Shown: positions 7,446 to 12,681 of the stretch, one piece after another
Position numbering within the stretch: position 1 is the stretch's first letter
Layout: every line of letters starts with the position of its first letter
NCBI GenBank assembly: GCA_003484865.1
Contig: DMZT01000084.1
Location: 1 to 12,681 of the forward strand
Source: Stenotrophomonas sp.
Lineage (GTDB): Bacteria; Pseudomonadota; Gammaproteobacteria; Xanthomonadales; Xanthomonadaceae
Length of the DNA: 12,681 bases
Reading direction: 5' to 3'
Program-made: the position numbers and the translations under genes
The notes under the pieces: generated by a model
The model's input: only the letters and a program-made list of their open reading frames with translations
Databases searched by the model: none
What the model was told of the DNA's origin: nothing

Positions 7446-10400
7446 GCTGTTGCTCGTGCGTACGCCGGACGTGGTGACGCGCAGAAGGTCGCGGAGCACC
7501 TGGTTCTGTTCGGCCAGCAGGGCATTGCCCTGCTGTACGGCCGCCGTCGTCGCGGCCTGGCCCTTCCCATCGACCACCAGGTCGAACACCGCCCGGCTGA
7601 AGTTGTCCGGCAGCGCCTCGATCACGTCAGCCAGCTTGCCCATGCTGGTGCCGTCCTCAAGGTCGAGGTCGCCCACCTTCATGCTGTCGATCAGCCCAGT
7701 GACTTGGCCGTACAGGTTGTTGTAGTCCTTGCCGCTGGCGAACAGGTTGCGCCCGAAGCCCAGGGCCGCCTGTGCGGCCGCCTGCGCCGCGTTGCTGTCG
7801 CCGCCGGACACCGCGCGCTCCAGCTCACGCATCGTCTCCTGCAGCTTCTCCTGATCGGTCAGAGGCGACAGGTCGCTGATCGACAGCCCGTACTTCATGG
7901 CCTTCTTGTCGGCGTCGATCTGGGCCTGCAGCTTGCCCATGTTGGTCGCCCGCAGCGCCTCGATCTTGGCCAGGTCTTCCGCCCGGGCACCAGACAAGCC
8001 CAGCGCCTTGGCGTAGTCGTTGGCCGCCTTCACCTGCTGGCGGTACGTGCGCTCGATCGTGAGCGCTTGGGTCTGGTACTGCGTCAGGTTGCCGGTGAGC
8101 AGCTGCGTGGACACGTCGGCCATAAGCGTGGCGTAGTTGCCCAGCAGCCCGGTGACCTTCTCGATCTGGGTGGCCAGATCCGTGCCGGCAACACCGGCCA
8201 GGTCCTGGAAGTAGTCCACCGCCTTGTTGACCTTCTCGATCTCCATGCTGTTGAGCGCCCGACCCAGCTCGTCGGCATTGCCCACGGCCAGCGCGATGGA
8301 TGCGCTCAGCGCGGAGAACACGTCGGCCGACTCGTAGTAGCCGTCGAGCTGGTTGCCGAAGCCGGCCGCCTGCACCGCCTCGGTGAACAGGCGATCGGTC
8401 ATGTCGCCCAGATAGGCCTCCAACTGGGCCTTGGCCTCGGCCGAGTCGGCCGATAGCGTCAGCTTGCCCAGGCTCACCCGGACGCCGGCGAGCTGCTGCG
8501 TCAAATCGACACCCAGCTGCTTGGCGAGGTCCGTCGTCGCCCCGCGCACCTGGCGCGCGGCCATGTCGAAGGTGCGATCAATATTGGGGTCGAGGCCGGT
8601 GTACTGGGTCCACTTCTTGTCGCTGCGGAACAGGCCGCCCTTGGCCTTTACGTCGGCATAGCTCTGGCCGGCAAAGCCATCGAAACCATAGCTGCCGGTG
8701 ATGCCCTGCCCCGTGATCTTGGGCGCGCTTCGGCCGAACAGCTTTGCGTGGATGCTGGAGCCGGACAGGATTGATGCCGTCTTGTCGTTGAGGCCCAGTC
8801 CACGGAACCCCTTGTCGGCCAGGCCGACAGCGCCCGCCGTGGCGATCTTGCCCGCCCAGCTTTCGCCGTTGGCGATGTCCCATCCCTGATCGAACAGCTC
8901 CGCGTTTTTCATCATGCCGGCGATGATCCAGCCGATGATCGGCACCGCCGCCGCCGCGGAGGAGCCGGCAGCACCAGCACCAGCTGCTGCGGATCCACCC
9001 GCGGCGCCGCCGCCAGTGAGTGCTGCTACGTTGTTGCCGAATCCCATGAGGCTGCCGGCGCTGGCGCCACCCGACGCGGCAGATCCGGCACTGAAAAGGC
9101 CCTGCCCCTTGGACAACAGCCCGGCGATCGTCCCAACGTTCTGGCCACCGGCAGCGGATCCGTTCCCGCCGAACATGCCCATGATGCTCTGCCTGCTGAA
9201 GCCGCCACCTTGGCTGCCCCAGTTGCTGAAGCCTTCCATGATCCGCGTCTGAATCGGGATCACCAGCTTCTGCTGCAGCAGCTGGCGCGCGAGGTCGCGC
9301 AGTCCCTGCTTTGCCACGTCCTTCAGGTCATCCCACAGGCCGTTGAAGTCGCGCAGCCCGCCGGCAACGAAGTCCGCCATGGCATCCGCGGCATCGCCGA
9401 CGCCGTAGATCACCACGTTGGCCCACGCCTCGACATTGGCCGCGGCCTCTTCCACCTGCAGCGACAGCGCCGCGGAAGCATCAGCCGCGGCCAGCATCGA
9501 CCGCTCGTATTCTTCATAGCTCGCCGCGCCTTTGGCCAACGCCAGCGCTTCCTTGCCACCGGCGGCCTCCACCGCCTTCTGCAGCTCCTGGCGCATGTCG
9601 CGCTCATTGAGCAGCTGCCGGCGGTACAGCTCGCGCGCGCGCCCGATCTTGCCCAGCATGGCCAGCTCGCCGTCCATGGTCGCAAGCAGGGCCTCTGGAC
9701 TCGAAATGGCCCGATCCACCTCCGCCGCCACCTTGGCGTATTCCATCGCGCTCTGGGCCATGAGCACGTTTGCGTCGGCCTGGGCGATGTTGCCCTTCGC
9801 CAGCGCGGCGTTGTACTCGGCCATGTTCTGCAGGTGCTTGGCCATCGCCTCGTCGAGCGGGCCATTCATCGCCGCTGCGGCCAGTTCCGCCTGCTGCCGG
9901 TAGCGCTCAAGCGCCTCGGTCGCCGCCTTGTGCTCTTTGATCGCCGCCTTGTCGCCGGCCTTCGAGGCCTGAGCAGCCTTCTGCGCCACCTCCGTCTGGC
10001 GGATCAAATTCAAGCCCAGCGCGATCTGCTTGTTGTACTCAGCGCGCTGTTCCGCGCTCAGCTTGTCCGCGCCGCCGGCGGCGTTGATCTTCTGGCCAAC
10101 GTCGACCATGAAGGCCGCCTCGGCGCCTTGCTTCAGGCGCACCAGGTTGACGAGCTGGCCATCGATGCTGGACTGCAGGGACTTCAGGTGCTGGTCGATC
10201 CCATCAGAAGCGGCTTTGGAAGCCACTGCCTGGCGATTCAACGCCGCGGTGGTTGCGTCTGTTTGCTTCTCGGCCTCACCGCTAACACCTGTGAGAGCTT
10301 CCATCAACCCGCGCTGCCTCTCAAGCTCCCGGCTGCTGGTTGCAGCAGCTGCAGTCTGCTGAGTAAGCGCCTTGGAGATTGCGGCGGCCGCTGGCGACCC

Positions 10401-11855
10401 ATCAGCCATTACCTTCCAGGCGGCCTCAAGTCCTTCGGAGAACTCGTCCGCAGTGATCTTTCCGGCACGCAGCGAGACCTTCAGCCGGTCCGTCTCTTTG
10501 ATGAATGCGTCCGCCTTAGAGACGTCAGCAAAGGCAGCTGCAGCCGAGGTCATCTGGCCAATTGACGCCGCAACGTCCTTATACGACTCGCTGATGCGGG
10601 CATCGAGCTTCAACAGCTCACCGGCCTGCTCCTGCTTGTTCAGCTCCCGATACTTTGCAATCGTTTCGTCGAGCGTGCCGTTGAAGTCAATCAGCGCGCT
10701 GTCCGCATCCTTGGTACTGTCGCGAATCACCCACCATCCCGCTGCTGCCGTGGCAAGGGCGGCGGCGATCCCAACTGGACCTCCCAGAGCCGCGTAGGCA
10801 GATGCCAAGCCTTGTGCGGCGACGCGTGCGGCGGTTTGTGCTGCAGTAAGGCGCACGGTCGCCGGGACCATTCCCATCATGCCGACCGAAGCCCGATTGG
10901 CCACGACTGCATTGGTGGCCCAGAGCGTGTTTAGATCTGCAATTCCCTTCGTCAGCTTTCCGCCGGCGTAGAACACGCCCAAGCCGACGCCGAGCGGAAC
11001 GGCGGCCGCTGCCACGACGTTAAGGTTCTGGGCAAACGAGTTGACCGCCGCCGTGGCCGCGGCGATGCCTCCGCTCTGCGCCTGGCTGCCGAGCAGATCG
11101 TTAAATGACTCTTTCAAGCCATTGAGGGCACCGCCCAGCGTCTCACGCGCAGCCTTGCCGGCGCCCGCGTAGGACTCTTCCATCACCCCCATTACGATGG
11201 CCTGAGCCTCGCCGAGTCGGCCAGCTGCCTCCAGTGACGCCAGCATGTCCTTCTGCTGGGCGGTGAACTTGAAGCCTTGCTTCGTCAGCGCTGAGACACC
11301 CTCTGCCGGGTACTCCAGTGCCTTGCCAATGGTCTCTGCAGACTGAGTGATGTTCTCACCCAATCGCACGGACTGATCAATCGCCAACTGCAGCGCGCGC
11401 GGGAAGTTCTCCCCCACGATGCCGGTGTAAGACAGCAAGCGCGTCTGTGCATTTACAATCTCGCCCGACGAATGGACCGTCGCCTTCGCCATCTTGTCAG
11501 CCATGTCGATCAGCTGCTTGCTGTTGAAGCCGGCAGCCTGCCCGGTGGATTTCAGGGCCGCATTCAACTGGGCCAGCTCGTTCTGAGCGTTCACGGTTTC
11601 GGTGATGAACTTACCGAGAAGCGCGCCGCCGCCGATCGCGCCGAACCCCTTTGCCAGCGTGGCCATGCTTACTTCGATGCTGGTGACAGACAACTTGGCG
11701 TCGCGTGCAGCCTGGGCGAAGCTATCTGACATCTCGCGCTGCATCTGCCGCATGGCTCGAGCAGATCGATCCGACGCGCGCGCAGCTTTTCCCAGGTCAC
11801 GCTCGAAACTGCCGGTTTCGGCGAGCAGGTCAACGGTAAGGGTGTAGAGAGCCAT
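7200..11855 (-). CDS. Prophage tail tape measure protein, 3' end fused to DUF445 tail
   Basis: A 1551-residue ORF of which about 1470 residues are a lambda gpH-like tape measure, the scaffold that sets siphophage tail length and leaves the tail at DNA injection. Visible features are an N-terminal coiled, Ala-rich region, a TMP_2-like domain at about residues 45-250, hydrophobic segments (e.g. VGIAAALATAAAGWWV), long charged helices at about 400-830, a segment resembling the lambda tape-measure C-terminal domain starting FNGLWDDLKD near residue 837, a Gly/Ala-rich stretch at about 892-973 ending in the hydrophobic VPIIGWIIAGMM, then more coils. From about residue 1472 it becomes DUF445 sequence, so the native C-terminus is replaced, probably losing only a short piece. 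I chose ATG at 11853-11855, which gives MALYTLTVDLL; an in-frame GTG at 11880-11882 lies inside a terminator hairpin. The Shine-Dalgarno is weak (GGAC). The downstream tail-tip genes usual for such phages are absent. Confidence 0.85.
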   Translation of the reverse strand: MALYTLTVDLLAETGSFERDLGKAARASDRSARAMRQMQREMSDSFAQAARDAKLSVTSIEVSMATLAKGFGAIGGGALLGKFITETVNAQNELAQLNAALKSTGQAAGFNSKQLIDMADKMAKATVHSSGEIVNAQTRLLSYTGIVGENFPRALQLAIDQSVRLGENITQSAETIGKALEYPAEGVSALTKQGFKFTAQQKDMLASLEAAGRLGEAQAIVMGVMEESYAGAGKAARETLGGALNGLKESFNDLLGSQAQSGGIAAATAAVNSFAQNLNVVAAAAVPLGVGLGVFYAGGKLTKGIADLNTLWATNAVVANRASVGMMGMVPATVRLTAAQTAARVAAQGLASAYAALGGPVGIAAALATAAAGWWVIRDSTKDADSALIDFNGTLDETIAKYRELNKQEQAGELLKLDARISESYKDVAASIGQMTSAAAAFADVSKADAFIKETDRLKVSLRAGKITADEFSEGLEAAWKVMADGSPAAAAISKALTQQTAAAATSSRELERQRGLMEALTGVSGEAEKQTDATTAALNRQAVASKAASDGIDQHLKSLQSSIDGQLVNLVRLKQGAEAAFMVDVGQKINAAGGADKLSAEQRAEYNKQIALGLNLIRQTEVAQKAAQASKAGDKAAIKEHKAATEALERYRQQAELAAAAMNGPLDEAMAKHLQNMAEYNAALAKGNIAQADANVLMAQSAMEYAKVAAEVDRAISSPEALLATMDGELAMLGKIGRARELYRRQLLNERDMRQELQKAVEAAGGKEALALAKGAASYEEYERSMLAAADASAALSLQVEEAAANVEAWANVVIYGVGDAADAMADFVAGGLRDFNGLWDDLKDVAKQGLRDLARQLLQQKLVIPIQTRIMEGFSNWGSQGGGFSRQSIMGMFGGNGSAAGGQNVGTIAGLLSKGQGLFSAGSAASGGASAGSLMGFGNNVAALTGGGAAGGSAAAGAGAAGSSAAAAVPIIGWIIAGMMKNAELFDQGWDIANGESWAGKIATAGAVGLADKGFRGLGLNDKTASILSGSSIHAKLFGRSAPKITGQGITGSYGFDGFAGQSYADVKAKGGLFRSDKKWTQYTGLDPNIDRTFDMAARQVRGATTDLAKQLGVDLTQQLAGVRVSLGKLTLSADSAEAKAQLEAYLGDMTDRLFTEAVQAAGFGNQLDGYYESADVFSALSASIALAVGNADELGRALNSMEIEKVNKAVDYFQDLAGVAGTDLATQIEKVTGLLGNYATLMADVSTQLLTGNLTQYQTQALTIERTYRQQVKAANDYAKALGLSGARAEDLAKIEALRATNMGKLQAQIDADKKAMKYGLSISDLSPLTDQEKLQETMRELERAVSGGDSNAAQAAAQAALGFGRNLFASGKDYNNLYGQVTGLIDSMKVGDLDLEDGTSMGKLADVIEALPDNFSRAVFDLVVDGKGQAATTAAVQQGNALLAEQNQVLRDLLRVTTSGVRTSNSASLREALNQHLMDGAERLTTRLRSGVTEHIAQTVKSWDERHLVEQLELSVGRDLQFIRFNGTLVGGLIGVILHALTVWFHW

Positions 11856-11866
11856 GGTCCGTCCAT

Positions 11867-11894
11867 AAAAAAAGGCCCGCACATGGCGGGCCTT
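11867..11894 (-). terminator. Factor-independent terminator after the lipoprotein gene
   Basis: Read on the minus strand, AAGGCCCGC pairs with GCGGGCCTT around a 5-base loop (stem arms 11886-11894 and 11872-11880), followed by a run of seven Ts (11873-11867). It lies 57 bases after the lipoprotein stop and ends only 11 bases before the tape measure ATG, so tape measure transcription from upstream must read through it. Confidence 0.88.
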
Positions 11895-11951
11895 GTTTGA
11901 TTAATCCCCCCGGCACAGGCCTGGGCAGCAATCAGATTCTCGGAAGTCGCG

Positions 11952-12317
11952 TCAGTCGGAGAAGCACGTGCTCTCGTCCTGACCGGCAAATCTGCCGCAC
12001 TTCAGCATCAGCTTCTGCAGTCCGGTCGAAGTGTTCTGTCGGTACGACGCCAGCTGCGTAGCCACCGCATCGTCACTCATTGGCAGTGCAGATGGGGTCC
12101 GATCTTTGGAAGACCAAACACCCACAAAGCAGAAGCGCTTCTCCTTACACACATCCGCTACCGCACGACCGATGACATCAGCATTTCCTGCGAAGCGCTC
12201 ATCGATCTCCACAAAGTGGAAGTCCCCCTGCTTCGCCACTACACGCCAAACCTTTGGCCCCGATCCTCCGCAACTGACCAGCGCTGAAAGCAGAGCCAGC
12301 ACTACCAACTTCCTCAT
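11952..12317 (-). CDS. Small cysteine-rich lipoprotein, prophage cargo (moron-like)
   Basis: A 121-residue protein with a lipoprotein signal: basic start MRKLVV, hydrophobic core, and lipobox LVSC with Cys16 as the acylated residue. There is no Asp at position +2 (it is Gly), so outer-membrane sorting is likely. Four further cysteines (57, 63, 107, 118) could form two disulfides in the periplasm; the core contains RFCFVGVWSS and LPMSDDAVATQL. No function recognised. The start is fixed by a strong Shine-Dalgarno. A longer in-frame reading back to 12539 overlaps the preceding phage gene and lacks a signal, so it was not used. Position between tail genes, lower GC, strong ribosome site and private terminator are typical of phage morons, which often alter the lysogen's surface; a role such as superinfection exclusion is only a guess. 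Confidence 0.8.
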   Translation of the reverse strand: MRKLVVLALLSALVSCGGSGPKVWRVVAKQGDFHFVEIDERFAGNADVIGRAVADVCKEKRFCFVGVWSSKDRTPSALPMSDDAVATQLASYRQNTSTGLQKLMLKCGRFAGQDESTCFSD

Positions 12318-12323
12318 TTGCAA

Positions 12324-12331
12324 CCTCCTTT
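12324..12331 (-). promoter_or_regulatory. Strong Shine-Dalgarno of the lipoprotein gene
   Basis: AAAGGAGG on the minus strand, six bases before the ATG at 12317. It is near-perfect and much stronger than the site of the tape measure gene, and it fixes the start at the lipoprotein signal. Confidence 0.85.
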
Positions 12332-12372
12332 GTTGAAATGAGAGTTTGGCATCACCGTCGAACGCGGCCAAA

Positions 12373-12681
12373 TTAGGCGGGAATTTCTTCAAACTCCAGG
12401 TATCCGCTGAAGTACTGCCGGCTGATGTTCTCGGCAGAGGGCAGCTGGGTGGCGTGGCCATACATGGCAGCGCGCGCGGCCAGAACCGGATCGAACACCT
12501 TGGTCTGAATGTCGCGATACTGCGGCACCACGCATGCACGCTGGCGCGCAGCCATCGCCATTGCCACCGTCTCCCAGTCCGTTCCGGCCAGGCCGCCCTT
12601 GCGCACCACTGCCGTCGCGCGGCCCGACAGCGTCGCGGTCAGGCGGCGGTACACGGCACCGGCTACCGTGTTCACCTGCCC
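12373..12681 (-). CDS. Unassigned small phage gene upstream of tape measure (5' end cut)
   Basis: At least 103 codons, open to the window edge. A GTG at 12673-12675 could be a start, but no Shine-Dalgarno can be judged there, so I treat the gene as partial. Codon third positions are strongly G/C, supporting real coding. The visible protein has no signal peptide or membrane segment; it has a basic N-terminal part (YRRLTATLSGRATAVVRKGG) and an acidic end (LEFEEIPA). Its position, two genes before the tape measure on the same strand, is where siphophages carry the major tail protein, tail terminator or tail assembly chaperone, but I do not recognise the family. No slippery site for a chaperone-type frameshift was identified. 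Confidence 0.65.
   Translation of the reverse strand, partial: GQVNTVAGAVYRRLTATLSGRATAVVRKGGLAGTDWETVAMAMAARQRACVVPQYRDIQTKVFDPVLAARAAMYGHATQLPSAENISRQYFSGYLEFEEIPA

Larger units (their letters stand above)
7446..12681 (-). mobile_element. Truncated lambda-like prophage, tail module
   Basis: The minus-strand genes from the right edge to about 7446 belong to one phage late region: a small unassigned gene, a lipoprotein cargo gene and the tape measure. The left border is the switch to DUF445 sequence inside the tape measure ORF; the right border is outside the window. No integrase, attachment repeat or tail-tip genes lie on the left side, so this edge is unlikely to be a normal attachment site and the element is probably defective on this side. 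Hand-counted lines fall to about 45-57% GC around 12121-12360, well below the chromosomal genes at left. Confidence 0.75.

Noticed and set aside
9210..10565. A 451-codon plus-strand frame opposite the tape measure gene
   Set aside because: The translation is Leu/Arg/Gln/His-rich without domains and is the antisense image of well-supported tape measure coding; the 7704-8456 plus-strand frame is rejected for the same reason.
12318..12372. A possible promoter (TTGGCC, 17-base spacer, CAAACT) before the lipoprotein gene
   Set aside because: The -10 matches the consensus at only three of six positions and no better pair was found; independent transcription is suggested by the terminator, not by a convincing promoter.
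12318..12539. A 74-codon upstream extension of the lipoprotein frame
   Set aside because: It overlaps the well-supported preceding phage gene in another frame, and using it would bury the signal peptide and bypass the strong Shine-Dalgarno at 12324-12331.

Overview
The window is GC-rich DNA (hand-counted 60-base lines in the first three genes reach about 73% GC) with GC-ending codons, a long TonB-dependent receptor and a multidomain GH31 enzyme. This looks like a gammaproteobacterium of the Xanthomonadaceae type (Stenotrophomonas/Xanthomonas-like). The genus is inferred from style, not from a marker gene.

Left half (1-7136, + strand): three genes in one direction that probably form a nutrient-scavenging unit. 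The first, cut by the window edge, is a GH31 glycosidase carrying a discoidin-like (F5/8 type C) module and a C-terminal NPCBM module. A 138-base gap containing a strong stem-loop (3000-3030) separates it from a 914-residue TonB-dependent outer-membrane receptor. The stop codon of the receptor overlaps the ATG of a class-V-aminotransferase-fold PLP enzyme that begins with a twin-arginine-like signal peptide. My reading is that a glycoside is trimmed outside the cell or in the periplasm, a product crosses the outer membrane through the receptor, and an exported PLP enzyme works in the periplasm. The substrate cannot be read from the sequence.

Middle (7137-7202): a convergent intergenic gap with a perfect 10-bp hairpin that probably ends transcription from the left.

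Right half (7200-12681, - strand): part of a lambda-like (siphophage-type) prophage tail module. In transcription order it holds an unassigned small phage gene cut by the right edge, a small cysteine-rich lipoprotein gene with its own strong Shine-Dalgarno site and factor-independent terminator (a 'moron'-like cargo gene), and a tail tape measure gene of about 4.7 kb. The main surprise is at the end of that gene. Its last 80 codons are not tape measure but the C-terminal end of a DUF445-family inner-membrane protein, joined in frame. The chromosome/phage boundary is therefore inside this ORF near 7440-7460, and the tail genes normally found after the tape measure are absent. This suggests a decayed or rearranged prophage that destroyed a DUF445 gene, unless the join is an assembly error. 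No tRNA, rRNA, CRISPR array, integrase or IS element was seen.
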